This document shows, in pieces, positions 1 through 10,366 of a DNA stretch of 64,000 nucleotides. Under the pieces are notes generated by a model. The model had not been told where the DNA came from. It ran no database searches and was given only the letters and a program-made list of their open reading frames with translations. Every line of letters starts with the position of its first letter. Position 1 is the stretch's first letter. The position numbers were made by a program, and so were the translations under genes. This DNA is from Candidatus Electrothrix communis (GTDB lineage: Bacteria; Desulfobacterota; Desulfobulbia; Desulfobulbales; Desulfobulbaceae), in assembly GCA_030644725.1 (NCBI GenBank), contig CP130629.1, positions 3,983,501 to 4,047,500 on the forward strand. The letters run 5' to 3'.

Positions 1-689
1 CTCTTTCGTGTTTAAGTAGTCAGCATTTTGATCTTATTTTTATGGATATGCAGATGCCGGTTATGGACGGGTTGACAGCCACCCGCTATATACGGCAGGT
101 TGAGCAGGGCGTAGCGATTGATTTGCCTGAGCTTGATGCTGTCTCGGACCAGCTTCACGATCGTCTCATAGACGGACATGTGTATATTGTTGCTGTTACG
201 GCCAACGCTATGTATGAAGATCGGAAACAATGCCTTGAGGCTGGGATGGATGAGTATCTCAGTAAACCCTATAAAAAATATTCTCTTGTGAAAATATTGC
301 ATAAATTTGATGATAAGGGTGCAACTCAAGTCTCTGCCCCACCACCGAAAGAGGAAGAAAGTATAACCCTAGTCTCATGGGATGAAGTGATGCAACATCT
401 TATGAAGCATTTTGAACTGGAACGGGAAGATGCCCAAACAGTACTTTCCACCTATGCCGAGTCGCTTGCTCAAGGGCTTGTTGATCTTCGCAAGCATATG
501 GAGAGCGAAGATGGCACGGAAGGGGGGCGCCAGGCCCATGCCATGAAAGGAGGACTGCTCAATCTCGGACTGAGTCAGCTTGCTGAAACCGCATTTGTTT
601 TGGAGAAGGAGTTGCCAAAGAAAATAGAGAAAAATCATTTTGTTCTGCTAGAAAAACTTACTGAGGCTCTCAGAGGGCTCACTGCCTGA
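1..689 (+). CDS. Hybrid sensor kinase C-terminus: receiver + HPt (5' truncated by window)
   Basis: The reading frame is open from base 3 with no start, so this is the 3' end of a longer gene, very likely a hybrid histidine kinase. What is present is the second half of a receiver domain, with the phospho-acceptor segment [11 protein letters not shown], the TAN motif and the conserved KP lysine, followed by an HPt domain with the phospho-histidine motif QAHAMKGG. The receiver carries an extra stretch of roughly 20 residues between MDG and the VAVTAN strand; the next kinase has the same insertion, so the two are probably tandem paralogues. The role would be a multistep phosphorelay: receiver Asp to HPt His to a separate response regulator. 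The stop lies 47 bases before the next kinase, in the same direction. Sensor and kinase domains are outside the window. Confidence 0.88.
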   Translation, partial: LSCLSSQHFDLIFMDMQMPVMDGLTATRYIRQVEQGVAIDLPELDAVSDQLHDRLIDGHVYIVAVTANAMYEDRKQCLEAGMDEYLSKPYKKYSLVKILHKFDDKGATQVSAPPPKEEESITLVSWDEVMQHLMKHFELEREDAQTVLSTYAESLAQGLVDLRKHMESEDGTEGGRQAHAMKGGLLNLGLSQLAETAFVLEKELPKKIEKNHFVLLEKLTEALRGLTA

Positions 690-736
690 TACCTTGTTAT
701 GGGCAAAACAAGCGGAATAGCTGCGGAGCTTGGCGG

Positions 737-3700
737 ATGAAGTACAGTAATATAATATTCTTGTACATCGTCATGGCGATAAGCTTGATCGTGCTTGTGC
801 TCTTCGGTGGAGCCTTTGTTTTTTATATGCATCAGCAGGAGCTTATCCGAGAAGATATTAAAACCTATCGCTACTCTCTGGCTCAAGAGGCTGAACGTAT
901 TCGGCAGACCTTTGGTCAAATCATTAGTTTTTCTGGGATATTGGCAAGTAATCCCGTGATTATTAATGCGATGGATAAACGTATGCATCGTATTGCACCG
1001 TCATCGGTGGCTCAGCAGATTATTGAGAAGAATTTGGGAGCAGTTGCAGATGTTGAAAATATTACTGCAGTTTTTCTGCTTGATCTTGAAGGGAAATGCG
1101 TTTATGCGACGACACTAGGCGCTGTAGGCAAGGACGATGGCTTTGCAGGCTATTTTCAGAAGACAATAATCGGTGAGTCTGATCTGTATGCTGCGATGAA
1201 CGTCGCAACCCAGCAGAATGAAATTTATTATGCCCGGGCTATTAAGAACGGCAATCTTCCCCTTGGGGTTATTGTTCTGAAGATTAGCTTGGATTTTTTT
1301 CATCTTCGTTCTTTCAGTACAGCCTTTACAGCAACCCCCCCTGAACCGGAAGAGATGCGTATTGGCTTGTCCACGGACAGTAATATCCTTTTTGATACAA
1401 CAGGTACCCTTGTCTCCCTCCAGTCGCTTAGTCAGGAGCAGCAGGAAACTTTACGGATCAGTCAACAATTTCCTCTGGAACGGGTCCAATCATTAGGCTT
1501 TACCCCCTATGGTCTGGATACGCTGGCAACGAGGGGGTTTTTGAATAAAAAAAACCCGGATGAGGACGGATATTATATTTTTTGTCAACCTTTAGTGGGA
1601 GATGACCTCGCGTTGATCCATGTTGTGAGAAAGGCATGGTTTGAGGAAAATTATCGACCAGCTTCGTTGGGCTCATCAAGTTTTGTCATGCTTCTTTTTC
1701 TGCTGCTGGCAGTTATGCTTGCTTTACTGTATATGGCGAATAGACGTCATCGACAGGCATTGTTGGCAGCTGCGACACTTAAACGTGAGGCTGAACAGCG
1801 AATTCAGGATAAAGAAAAATATGAGGCAATTATCAATCGAAATCCTCAAGGATTTTGGTTGAGTGATTTTGATTCAGGAATAATTCTTGAGGTGAACCAA
1901 AGCCTTTGTCAGCTTCTTCAGCTGTCTTCCGAAGAGATTATTGGGCATAATGTCAATGATTTTTTGGCAACAATAGATTTATATTCTGGGGAGAAAGAAA
2001 AGGGAGAGGTAGCTCGCAATAAGGATCTTTTTCCTGTTTCTCATGAGGGGCTATTACGCTCAGGAAAGGAGGGGAAGTTGCATGTCCTTGTTACGTCCTC
2101 TTGTATTACGCCGCCTTGCAGTGAAAAGAAAACTTGTTTTTCCTTTTTTACGGATATTTCTGAGCGAAAAAAAGAGCAGGAACAGCTCTTTCTCTTCTCT
2201 CAAGCGGTCGAGCAAAGTACCAGCGCCATTGTTATTACTGATAAGCATGCTGATATTGTCTATACAAATCCTTTTTTTAGCGAGTTGACCGGCTATAGTC
2301 GAGAGGAACTTTATGGTACCAATCCTGATGTTCTGACTGCTGGAGAAAAAGACACCGCTGTCAGTGAGAAGATATGGCAGACCGTCAGAAGCGGGGGAAC
2401 GTGGAAAGGGTTTCTCCGTAACACCAAGAAGGGCGGAACACAGTACTGGGAAGGACAGACGGTCTATCCGCTTTATGATCGCTATACGCAGGATATCAGC
2501 TATTATCTTGCTATAAAAAATGACATTACCGAGCGGCTTGACTTGGAGAAAGAGTTAAAAGCACAACTGGCGAAACTTGAACTTATCGTCAAGCATGCTG
2601 CTATCGGAATTGTTCGGGTTATCGATACGGACTTTGTTTGGGCAAGTGGAGTAGCCGTAAAGATGTTTGGCTATAGTGACAAAGACGCTTTTGTGTCAAT
2701 TTCCCCCTCTGTGCTTTTTGATAACCAGGAGGTGTTTGAGCAGACATACGAGCGGGCATTGCGCTCTTTTGAGGCGGATCGCGTTTTTCAGGAAGATCAT
2801 TTGATGCGCCGCAGGGACGGAAGTCATTTTTGGTGCTCATTAACGGCTAAGGTTATTGATCGTGCTGGCCCGGATCAGGGAGCGATTTGGATAACCAAAG
2901 ATATTAGCCGACAGAAAGAAGAAGAGCAGCAGCTGCAACTGGCAAGAGATCGGGCGGAACAGGCGAATCAGGCCAAAAGTGATTTTCTCGCCAATATGAG
3001 TCATGAGATTCGTACCCCTATGAATGCCATTATCGGCATGAGTAAGTTGGCATTAGAAACCCCTCTTGACGAGCAGCAGCAATACTATATCGGGACTGTT
3101 AATAAAGCAGCAGAGTCTCTGCTCGGCCTGCTTAATGATATTCTTGATTTTTCCAAAATTGAGTCCGGGAAATTCCAACTGGATCCGTCCGTGTTTCTTC
3201 TTGAAGAGAACATTCAGGATGCAGTTCGGACAGTGGAGTTTCAGGCAGAGGAAAAGGGGCTGCATTTACACTATAATATTGACCCGAAGGTTCCGCGTTT
3301 TGTCTATGGCGATGCAATGCGTTTGCGTCAGATTCTTGTGAATTTATTGAATAATAGTATAAAGTTTAGCGATAACGGTGTCGTTTCTGTTCAGGTTTTT
3401 ATGCGGGAAAGCAATAACGATGAAATTTTGCTGGAGTTCCAGGTTAAGGATAATGGCATCGGCATTGCTCTGGAAAAAATCGATGATATTTTTGAGAAAT
3501 TTGTTCAGGTGGACAGCAGTACCAGTAGAGATTTTGAAGGTACCGGCTTAGGGTTGACAATATGTTATAGGCTCTGCAAAATTATGGGAGGAAATATCGG
3601 TGTTGACAGTGTGCTCGGCCAGGGAAGCACTTTTACCTTTACTGCACGTTTTGAGAAAGTTGTCGGAGCGGAGCTCCCAGGGACGAATGTTGCGGCAGGG

Positions 3701-4585
3701 CAGGGAGCAGACCTGCAAGATCTACAAGGCTTACGTATTCTGGTGGTTGATGATAATGAGTCCAATCGTTTTCTTGCTAAGGCTATGTTCCAGAAGGATA
3801 ATCATCAGATTGTCGAGGCAGAGAACGGACTTGAAGCGCTTCGAGTCCTTGTTGATCACCATTTTGATGTTATTTTGATGGATGTGCAGATGCCTATCAT
3901 GGACGGGTTGACAGTCACGAAGATTATACGGGCCTGTGAACAGAAGAAATATCAACCGACAGCTGATCATACCTTGCCGAAAGAGTTTACTGAAGCATTG
4001 CAATATAGGCTGACAGGTGGCCATATGCCTGTTGTCGCTTTGACGGCGCATGCCATGAAGGAGGATAAACAGCGATGTCTTGAAGCCGGGATGGACGGCT
4101 ATGCGGTGAAGCCGTTTAAAACAAAAGAAATTTACCACGCTTTTCAACAAACAGGGTATGTTGACGGAGTTGTGAAGAATGCAACGGAAAAAAAACAACA
4201 GGATGGTACCTCTATGATGGAACAAAAAAGAGAAAACGATAATGCTCTTCTTACAAATGTTGCTGAACATCTGAAAAACATATACAGTCTTGAGCCTGAT
4301 CAGGTGGAACAGATGATACAGCTGTCCTCTCGGTCGATATCCGAGACCTTTGAGCAGGCCAGGCAGGCTGTGGAGGATAATGATTTGGAGGCCCTGTCTG
4401 CTGCTGGCCATAAGGCGAAAGGTATTCTTCTTGGTGTGGGGCTCAAAGATGAAGCAGAACAGGCCAGAAAAATTGAATCTGCCAGTAAAGAGGGACAGGA
4501 CGAAGATTATCATGATATGATGGCGCAATTGGAGGATGATCTTCAGCCCTTGCTAAAGCTGACTTCCGGGGACAGCAGGAGCTGA
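737..4585 (+). CDS. Membrane hybrid histidine kinase (sensor-PAS x3-HisKA-HATPase-REC-HPt)
   Basis: This 1282-residue protein has an N-terminal membrane helix (about 6-30), an extracytoplasmic sensor of Cache type (about 31-305), a second helix (about 314-333), then three PAS-like domains (about 360-480, 484-605, 614-730). The HisKA domain carries SHEIRTP with phospho-acceptor His756. An HATPase_c domain follows with the DNGIGI and GTGLGL boxes, then a receiver with Asp1049 and a C-terminal HPt domain with His1225 in GHKAKG. A GGAG ribosome site lies 8 bases before the ATG. It is the best-preserved member of the signalling cluster, and the regulators immediately downstream are plausible partners. 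The receiver carries the same long insertion as the truncated kinase upstream. The ligand cannot be read from the sequence. Confidence 0.93.
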   Translation: MKYSNIIFLYIVMAISLIVLVLFGGAFVFYMHQQELIREDIKTYRYSLAQEAERIRQTFGQIISFSGILASNPVIINAMDKRMHRIAPSSVAQQIIEKNLGAVADVENITAVFLLDLEGKCVYATTLGAVGKDDGFAGYFQKTIIGESDLYAAMNVATQQNEIYYARAIKNGNLPLGVIVLKISLDFFHLRSFSTAFTATPPEPEEMRIGLSTDSNILFDTTGTLVSLQSLSQEQQETLRISQQFPLERVQSLGFTPYGLDTLATRGFLNKKNPDEDGYYIFCQPLVGDDLALIHVVRKAWFEENYRPASLGSSSFVMLLFLLLAVMLALLYMANRRHRQALLAAATLKREAEQRIQDKEKYEAIINRNPQGFWLSDFDSGIILEVNQSLCQLLQLSSEEIIGHNVNDFLATIDLYSGEKEKGEVARNKDLFPVSHEGLLRSGKEGKLHVLVTSSCITPPCSEKKTCFSFFTDISERKKEQEQLFLFSQAVEQSTSAIVITDKHADIVYTNPFFSELTGYSREELYGTNPDVLTAGEKDTAVSEKIWQTVRSGGTWKGFLRNTKKGGTQYWEGQTVYPLYDRYTQDISYYLAIKNDITERLDLEKELKAQLAKLELIVKHAAIGIVRVIDTDFVWASGVAVKMFGYSDKDAFVSISPSVLFDNQEVFEQTYERALRSFEADRVFQEDHLMRRRDGSHFWCSLTAKVIDRAGPDQGAIWITKDISRQKEEEQQLQLARDRAEQANQAKSDFLANMSHEIRTPMNAIIGMSKLALETPLDEQQQYYIGTVNKAAESLLGLLNDILDFSKIESGKFQLDPSVFLLEENIQDAVRTVEFQAEEKGLHLHYNIDPKVPRFVYGDAMRLRQILVNLLNNSIKFSDNGVVSVQVFMRESNNDEILLEFQVKDNGIGIALEKIDDIFEKFVQVDSSTSRDFEGTGLGLTICYRLCKIMGGNIGVDSVLGQGSTFTFTARFEKVVGAELPGTNVAAGQGADLQDLQGLRILVVDDNESNRFLAKAMFQKDNHQIVEAENGLEALRVLVDHHFDVILMDVQMPIMDGLTVTKIIRACEQKKYQPTADHTLPKEFTEALQYRLTGGHMPVVALTAHAMKEDKQRCLEAGMDGYAVKPFKTKEIYHAFQQTGYVDGVVKNATEKKQQDGTSMMEQKRENDNALLTNVAEHLKNIYSLEPDQVEQMIQLSSRSISETFEQARQAVEDNDLEALSAAGHKAKGILLGVGLKDEAEQARKIESASKEGQDEDYHDMMAQLEDDLQPLLKLTSGDSRS

Positions 4586-4591
4586 TCGTAA

Positions 4592-5809
4592 ATGAAAGTA
4601 ATTTTTTGCGAAGAATGCGGAGGGAAGAATATAGTTGCGGATGAGCAACTGGAGCATATTGATAATAAACCGCTCGGATGCCAGATTTGCGGAAATATCA
4701 TATCACAGGAAACGATAATTCCCCATCTCCGCTCAACAGAGCCTATTAATACGCTTCATTATCATCTCTTGCTCATTGATGATGATTTTGCTCATCTTCA
4801 GCTGATGAAGACGACCTTGGAGAAGGAGTATACCGTATCCATCGCTTCGACAGGGGTACATGGGCTTGAGCTGGCAGCGGAGCGAAAACCTGATCTTATT
4901 CTTCTTGACCTGAATATGCCGGGAATGGACGGTTACGAAGTTTGCAAGCGTCTCAAAGAAAATTCGGTTACCAGAAAGATCACGGTTATTTTTGTCAGCG
5001 CTCGTGATGATAAGGATGACGAATATCGAGGTTTTACCCTCGGCGCTGTTGATTATATAAATAAACCTATAAATCTTCAGATCCTTAATGCAAGAATTAC
5101 AGCCCAGCTTCGTCTTAAGCAGCTTGTCGATCAGCAGAAAAAACAATCTGATAGTCTTATTCACTCGCTGCATCAGGATAATATTCAGATTGAGCAGGAA
5201 CTGGAACGTCTGCAGCAAGAGAAAACCAATCTTTTTGCGCTGCTTGATTTTGTCCAGGACAGGGTGATTATAGAGGATGCAGAGACCAGAATACTCTGGG
5301 CTAATAAGGCCACCCGAGATTTTTGCAATGTGCGCCTTTCCGACCTTGTCGGCTCCTTGCATCACGAGGTTCTCTTGGATTCCAGCTTCCGTTGTGAAGA
5401 ATGTGCTGCCCAGAAGCTTGCCGATGATAGGCCAGGGGCGAATTCTTCACCTGACGCTAAGCAGACCAACCCGCAGGTGCAAACCTTACATATACCCTTT
5501 TTTGATGAGAACCAAGAGGTGAAGGGGTTTGCGCATATAATTCAAGAGCAGAGCAGTGGCCAGATGAACGAAGGCGGTCAGATTTGTCAAGCTGCTGAAT
5601 CTGCGGTGAACAGTTTTGTTGATAAGAATCGAAAAGCGATACGGGATAATCTGGCAACAATACTTTTCGGGATTGATGCGGTAGGCAGTTTGCTCAGAGA
5701 CAATAAAGATCTCGAAACGGTGAGTCGTCCGGTGACCAAGGCGGCTGAAGAACTGGACCGTATGGTATGTACCCTGCTGGATTTTCAGCAAACTGATAAA
5801 AAATCGTGA
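4592..5809 (+). CDS. Response regulator with N-terminal zinc ribbon and PAS-like region
   Basis: 405 residues. Cys6, Cys9, Cys30 and Cys33 form a four-cysteine zinc ribbon at the N-terminus. A receiver domain follows (about 55-175) with the DD acidic pair, phospho-acceptor Asp106 in LLDLNMPGMDG, and KP near its end. A coiled-coil stretch (about 185-215) leads to a PAS-like segment with its own RCEEC cysteine pair, then a helical tail resembling the dimerisation helices of degenerate kinases. No HATPase or DNA-binding domain is present, so it is probably an adaptor or a phosphate sink. It starts 6 bases after the kinase stop, with AGGAG about 10 bases before the ATG, so the two genes are very likely co-transcribed. 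Confidence 0.85.
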   Translation: MKVIFCEECGGKNIVADEQLEHIDNKPLGCQICGNIISQETIIPHLRSTEPINTLHYHLLLIDDDFAHLQLMKTTLEKEYTVSIASTGVHGLELAAERKPDLILLDLNMPGMDGYEVCKRLKENSVTRKITVIFVSARDDKDDEYRGFTLGAVDYINKPINLQILNARITAQLRLKQLVDQQKKQSDSLIHSLHQDNIQIEQELERLQQEKTNLFALLDFVQDRVIIEDAETRILWANKATRDFCNVRLSDLVGSLHHEVLLDSSFRCEECAAQKLADDRPGANSSPDAKQTNPQVQTLHIPFFDENQEVKGFAHIIQEQSSGQMNEGGQICQAAESAVNSFVDKNRKAIRDNLATILFGIDAVGSLLRDNKDLETVSRPVTKAAEELDRMVCTLLDFQQTDKKS

Positions 5810-5845
5810 GCGGATTTTTTTTTAACCCTTTGGGCAGCATTGAAA

Positions 5846-6535
5846 ATGAAAAATGTCTTAATTGTTGACGACGATCTTGGGTTTCAGAGGTTACTGGGGA
5901 TCAGTCTTAAAAAATATAAAAAAGATTTTGAAGTTATTCTCTCCAATAACGGGGAGGAGGCAATAGGTATTCTTAACCGGAAGCCCATTGATCTCATTGT
6001 CACAGATTTACAGATGCCTAAAATTGATGGGCTCACGCTGTTGGCATATATCAATGACGCCTTCCCAAAAATGCCCTGTGTGATCATGACGGCACACTCG
6101 ACTCCAGAGATTGAGAAACAGTTTGCCCAGACTGGGCAGCGTTTGTTGAAGAAACCTTTTACTATCAATAAACTGGTTGAAGCTATTCAGGATGCGCTTG
6201 CCCCTCAGCCTCCGGGTGGAATGCTGAAAGGGATTTCTGTTGCTAACTTTTTACAGATGATCGCCTTGGAGCAGAAAACCTGCCTACTTGAAATTACCTC
6301 TACCAGCAATGAGAAGGGCTTCTTTTACATAGAAAATGGCGAGGTTTTTGATGCAGCGTTCAAAGGATTAAATGGAGAAGAAGCAGCTTATTCCTTGATT
6401 GCTCTTGAGGGAGCAAGTATAAGTTTTACAGACATCCCAAGTTCTCAGAAGGTGAAGAAGCGTATCAACTCAAGCCTGATGGGCCTTATTATGGAGGCCA
6501 TGACCCGTAAAGACGAAACCGTTGGCAATGCCTGA
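5846..6535 (+). CDS. Response regulator: receiver + DUF4388 (PATAN) domain
   Basis: About 229 residues. The receiver domain (about 2-120) has the DDD acidic cluster and phospho-acceptor Asp54 in VTDLQMPKIDG. The C-terminal half (about 130-215) matches the DUF4388/PATAN pattern: GISVANFLQM, a FFYIENGEV strand and ALEGASISF. PATAN domains occur in signalling proteins linked to gliding, pili and taxis; a specific partner here is not evident. A TTG codon six bases upstream could also serve as the start; neither has a convincing ribosome site, and the ATG is preferred. The gene overlaps the downstream cyclase start by 8 bases, which implies translational coupling. Confidence 0.85.
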   Translation: MKNVLIVDDDLGFQRLLGISLKKYKKDFEVILSNNGEEAIGILNRKPIDLIVTDLQMPKIDGLTLLAYINDAFPKMPCVIMTAHSTPEIEKQFAQTGQRLLKKPFTINKLVEAIQDALAPQPPGGMLKGISVANFLQMIALEQKTCLLEITSTSNEKGFFYIENGEVFDAAFKGLNGEEAAYSLIALEGASISFTDIPSSQKVKKRINSSLMGLIMEAMTRKDETVGNA

Positions 6536-8297
6536 ATCGGAAAAAAAACAGTATTTTTGTGATGACAGAACAGTCCCATATATTCTGATTGTTGATGATA
6601 GTCCAAGTGATATCTGTTTACTGGAGTCTATTCTCCGCTCTCATGGGTTTATTTCCCAATCCCTTACCGAGCCGACCGAGGTTCTTGAGCATTGTCAAAA
6701 GGCTCGGCCTGAAATTGTTCTGCTTGATATCAGCATGCCTGGAATGAACGGTTTTCAGGTCTGCTCGCAATTAAAAAACGATCCTACCCTTTTTGATATC
6801 CCTGTCCTCTTTTTGACCGCCATGGGCGATGTGGCGGATAAAATTCGCGGTTTTAAAGCCGGAGGTTCTGACTTCTTGGTGAAACCCTATGAACCCTCAG
6901 AGCTTATCGCCAGAGTTTCTACTCAAATCAGTCTGCGCAGAGCGCAACATGAACTTTCCTGTCGGAACCAAGAGCTTAAAGAAGAGATTCGTGATAAAGA
7001 AAAAGCACATGCTGCTTTACTGGACAGTGAGTCACGTAATGAAGCTGTTCTCAATAATGCAGCCGTCTGTATAGGTCTCCTCTCCTTGGACGGCACCTAT
7101 GAGATGGTGAACGGTCTTTATGCCGATGTCTTTGGTTATTCACGTGCCGAATTTCAAGATATGCAGCTTCAGGATATTATGCATCCTGATTATGTTGATG
7201 CAACTGAGGAGGTCATGGAGTTTCTTCGCTATGGCCAGTTGGAGCAGCATTATGCAGATAAGAAATTTATTCGTAAGGACGGCTCGGTTTTTCCCGGGGG
7301 GCATTGGCTCAGCCCTCGACGGACAGGGTATGGTTCCTGTAACGGTTTTGTCTGTATAATTAGCGATCTGACCGAGCAGAAAAAAGCCGAAAATGAGTTG
7401 CGGCTCGCGCATACGGTCTTTGAGACCAGCTCAGAAGGCATGTTGGTCACTGATGCTGAAAATCATATTATTATGGTCAACCCTGCTTTTACCGCGATTA
7501 CCGGTTATGAGCGTGAGCAGGCGATTGGAAAAGATCCATCTTTTCTCAAGTCAGATCGGCAGGATGAAAATTTTTACCGACAGATGTGGAAGGTCTTACT
7601 GCGGAATAACTCTTGGCAGGGAGAGATCTGGAATCGACGTCGTACCGGTGAAGAATATCCTCAATGGCTCTCAGTTGCGGTTATACGTAATCGGAATAGG
7701 AGTATTGCTCATTATGTTGCTTTATTTTCTGATATCAGTGATCGGAAGAAAGCCGAGGAGATTTTGCGTCATCAGGCAATGCATGATCCGCTGACCCGGC
7801 TTCCCAATCGTGTTATGTTTGATGAGCGTTTGCGCGGTTCATTATCCCGGGCAAAACGTTTAAACAGTCAAGTCGCTCTGCTCTATCTTGATTTGGATAA
7901 TTTTAAAAAAATTAATGATAGTTTGGGACATCTTGCCGGTGACCGGGTTTTGCAGATGGTTGCGGATCGTTTGCGGGACTGTCTGCGCCTGGAGGATGTG
8001 GTTGCCCGCATCGGGGGGGATGAGTTTTCAGCCATCCTTGATGATGTTGATTCGGTGGATGATGCTGTTGCGACTGCGGAGCGCATTATAGTTTCTCTGG
8101 GCGAAATTGATTGTTCTGTTGGAGGAGAACGCATTCGGACCAGTGTTGGTATTGCCCTGTATCCGGATCACGGTACTGAGACGGAAGAACTCTTGCATCA
8201 TGCGGACAATGCTATGTATACCGCAAAACGGATGGGTAAGGGGCGTAGTTTTCTCGCCGGAACGACCTCTGACGATGATGAGTCCACAGAAAAATAA
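6528..8297 (+). CDS. Diguanylate cyclase: REC-PAS-PAS-GGDEF
   Basis: 589 residues. An N-terminal receiver (about 15-135, LLDISMPGMNG) is followed by a short coiled coil, two PAS domains (about 165-285 and 290-405) and a C-terminal GGDEF domain. The active-site signature GGDEF is intact (residues 496-500). An RxxD inhibitory site (RLED) sits exactly five residues before it, so the enzyme should make c-di-GMP from GTP and be product-inhibited. There is no EAL or HD-GYP domain. Its start overlaps the stop of the REC-PATAN gene, making it the output end of a signalling operon that begins with the hybrid kinases. The receiver suggests control by phosphorylation. A TTG six bases upstream is an alternative start. 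Confidence 0.93.
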   Translation: MPESEKKQYFCDDRTVPYILIVDDSPSDICLLESILRSHGFISQSLTEPTEVLEHCQKARPEIVLLDISMPGMNGFQVCSQLKNDPTLFDIPVLFLTAMGDVADKIRGFKAGGSDFLVKPYEPSELIARVSTQISLRRAQHELSCRNQELKEEIRDKEKAHAALLDSESRNEAVLNNAAVCIGLLSLDGTYEMVNGLYADVFGYSRAEFQDMQLQDIMHPDYVDATEEVMEFLRYGQLEQHYADKKFIRKDGSVFPGGHWLSPRRTGYGSCNGFVCIISDLTEQKKAENELRLAHTVFETSSEGMLVTDAENHIIMVNPAFTAITGYEREQAIGKDPSFLKSDRQDENFYRQMWKVLLRNNSWQGEIWNRRRTGEEYPQWLSVAVIRNRNRSIAHYVALFSDISDRKKAEEILRHQAMHDPLTRLPNRVMFDERLRGSLSRAKRLNSQVALLYLDLDNFKKINDSLGHLAGDRVLQMVADRLRDCLRLEDVVARIGGDEFSAILDDVDSVDDAVATAERIIVSLGEIDCSVGGERIRTSVGIALYPDHGTETEELLHHADNAMYTAKRMGKGRSFLAGTTSDDDESTEK

Positions 8298-8519
8298 TTG
8301 TACTGAGTTCGGGTTATCGGGTTAGGGTGACCGGCTTGGTTGTACAGTTGTTTCACGGTTTGTTTGCAGGAAAGGAAGAGGCGGCTTAAGGATAAGGAAA
8401 GATGAAAGATTGGCTTCACCGTCATGCGTAGTGAGTGGTGATGTGTTGAAGCAGAATCTTGAGCAAGCCTCAATCCTATGCGATCTATGCGATATCTACA
8501 GAATGAGGAGGAGAAGAGC
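8298..8519 (+). other. Intergenic region before the transglutaminase locus
   Basis: 222 bases separate the signalling operon from the transglutaminase locus. No terminator hairpin with a T run is evident and no reading frame looks real. A strong GAGGAG ribosome site ends the region. Confidence 0.5.
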
Positions 8520-10238
8520 ATGGCTACACCGGAGGAAAAGCATAACTGCTTTCTACTGAATTTTTTTAAGGGATCTGCTGATCGGTCTTCAGCACCGGGA
8601 TCGGATACAGCAACCGAGCCGCCAATATCGTCTGAGACTGATCTAGGCCAGGGGCAGGGGCAGGCAGAGACGAGCACAGATACTGTTCCTGTTTCTACTC
8701 CTGATGCTGATGCTGTTCGCAATACAGCCGGTGAAGTTGATGAAGCTGATGAAGCCGGTGATCTGCAAACGGATGAAGACCAGATCAACGCAGGGCTAGA
8801 GGAATTGCAAGCAGATCCTGTCGCGTTTATGGACAAGCTACCTGTAAAGTATGATGAGCAGGGGGAGCAGGTCAGTTCGGAAGCCTCAGCCTCGCTTTTC
8901 GACGATGAGGCGGTCAAGGAGAAGGTCTTTGTTGATGCCCGTGACGGAAAGCGGCAGGAGATAACCGAGCTGGATGCCATTGCTGCCGGGCGGGCTGCGT
9001 TTGCGGAGAATGATCAGGCAGATGGCTTTGTTGATACCTTTCCGTACTCGGGATTGCGAGTAATGGAAGATAATGGGTTGATGAGCGCTCGGTTGGAAGA
9101 GCAGCCTTGGTCTGATGATTATTGGGCCATTTATCTGGGGATGCTGGGTCATCGCTATGCTGATTCTCGTTTTCCTGGGACCTGGGATTGGAAGGCCAAC
9201 TTTGATTATATCCAGAATAATCCAGCCTTGCAGATTGTGGAAAGCGGCAATAACGATGCCGTGAATCGACTCTCCCCCTCGGAGAAATATGATATTCTGG
9301 TCGGCGATAAAAATATGACCCTGACTGGGAAGATGTGGGAGGAGGGAAAAAAATATTACGCCCGCAATGGTAAGGTGGAGCCGTGGATGGGACTTTGTCA
9401 TGGCTGGGCACCTGCTGCCTATATGCTCCCCCGACCGACCGCCTCTGCAACAGTCCTGGCAGCGGATGGAAAAACATTTATTACCTTTTATCCCTCCGAT
9501 ATTAAAGCACTGGCGACCTTGCTCTGGGCAAAGGTCAAAACAGCATCGCGATTTATTGGCGGGCGTTGTAATGAAAAGAATCCGGCAGTCGACCCGCAGA
9601 CCGGGCGAATTTTGTCTGGAAAATGCTTTGATACTAATCCCGGTACCTGGCATCTTGCAGTGGTTAACCAGGTAGGGGCTTCACAGCGCAGTATGGTCCT
9701 TGATGCCACCTATGATTATGAAGTTTGGAACCAGCCTGTTGTTGCGTATAAGTACAGACACTTCAATCCGCAAAAGATGCGTTATGCCCGTTCTCTGGCC
9801 GAGGCCTCTGTTCTGAAAACAGGTTTTGATAACGATAGGTTTAGGAAATATCGAGACGGAGAGACCGATACCATTGTCGGGATTGCTATGGATATCTCCT
9901 ATATTGTGGAGACGCGTCCTGACCACCGCTTAACAGACAGTTCCAAGTACGATAGGGTGCAGACAGTTCGTTATTATTACGATCTGGAGCTTGATGCTGT
10001 GGGTAATATTATCGGCGGCGAATGGTATCAGAATGCGCACCCAGATTTTCTCTGGACTCCTGAGAAAGGGACCAGGGCTGTTTCCTATTGGGAAAATAAG
10101 TATGGTATATCAGGGGTATGGAAAAGTGAAGAGCCGCTTTCCAAGGAATGGTGTCAGGTTGCGGCTACGACATCAGGATATCAGAAGGCGCCCCTGGCTG
10201 TTATTGTGGAGCAGCTCATTCGATTTTCCAACACCTGA
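8520..10238 (+). CDS. Elicitor-type transglutaminase-like protein, paralogue 1
   Basis: 572 residues from the ATG at 8520, chosen because GAGGAGGAGAAG precedes it; an in-frame ATG at 8478 has no such site. The first ~110 residues are acidic and low-complexity (D/E/A/T-rich) with no signal peptide or membrane helix. The rest is a globular domain resembling the bacterial relatives of the Phytophthora GP42 transglutaminase elicitor (Pfam TGase_elicitor), recognised from the WMGLCHGWAPAA motif with candidate catalytic Cys293, and NPGTWHLAVVN with candidate His378 followed by an Asp-rich strand. The expected reaction is Gln-Lys crosslinking or deamidation. A second copy lies at 12645, with a caspase between them. 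The family assignment rests on remembered motifs; the lack of an export signal is unusual for the family. Confidence 0.7.
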   Translation: MATPEEKHNCFLLNFFKGSADRSSAPGSDTATEPPISSETDLGQGQGQAETSTDTVPVSTPDADAVRNTAGEVDEADEAGDLQTDEDQINAGLEELQADPVAFMDKLPVKYDEQGEQVSSEASASLFDDEAVKEKVFVDARDGKRQEITELDAIAAGRAAFAENDQADGFVDTFPYSGLRVMEDNGLMSARLEEQPWSDDYWAIYLGMLGHRYADSRFPGTWDWKANFDYIQNNPALQIVESGNNDAVNRLSPSEKYDILVGDKNMTLTGKMWEEGKKYYARNGKVEPWMGLCHGWAPAAYMLPRPTASATVLAADGKTFITFYPSDIKALATLLWAKVKTASRFIGGRCNEKNPAVDPQTGRILSGKCFDTNPGTWHLAVVNQVGASQRSMVLDATYDYEVWNQPVVAYKYRHFNPQKMRYARSLAEASVLKTGFDNDRFRKYRDGETDTIVGIAMDISYIVETRPDHRLTDSSKYDRVQTVRYYYDLELDAVGNIIGGEWYQNAHPDFLWTPEKGTRAVSYWENKYGISGVWKSEEPLSKEWCQVAATTSGYQKAPLAVIVEQLIRFSNT

Positions 10239-10366
10239 GTACTGAGTAACTGAACTCTGAGCGTTGAGACGCTGAACTGATCGCATGTCCAGTAGGAAAT
10301 TACAGGGACAGTTTTATTATGCTTTTTCATCATAGGTGCCTGCAAAGTCTGCAAAGAATAATAAGG

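Noticed and set aside
3731-4528. 265-codon minus-strand frame antisense to a hybrid kinase
   Set aside because: Composition mirrors the receiver and HPt coding of the opposite strand; no ribosome site or recognisable domain.
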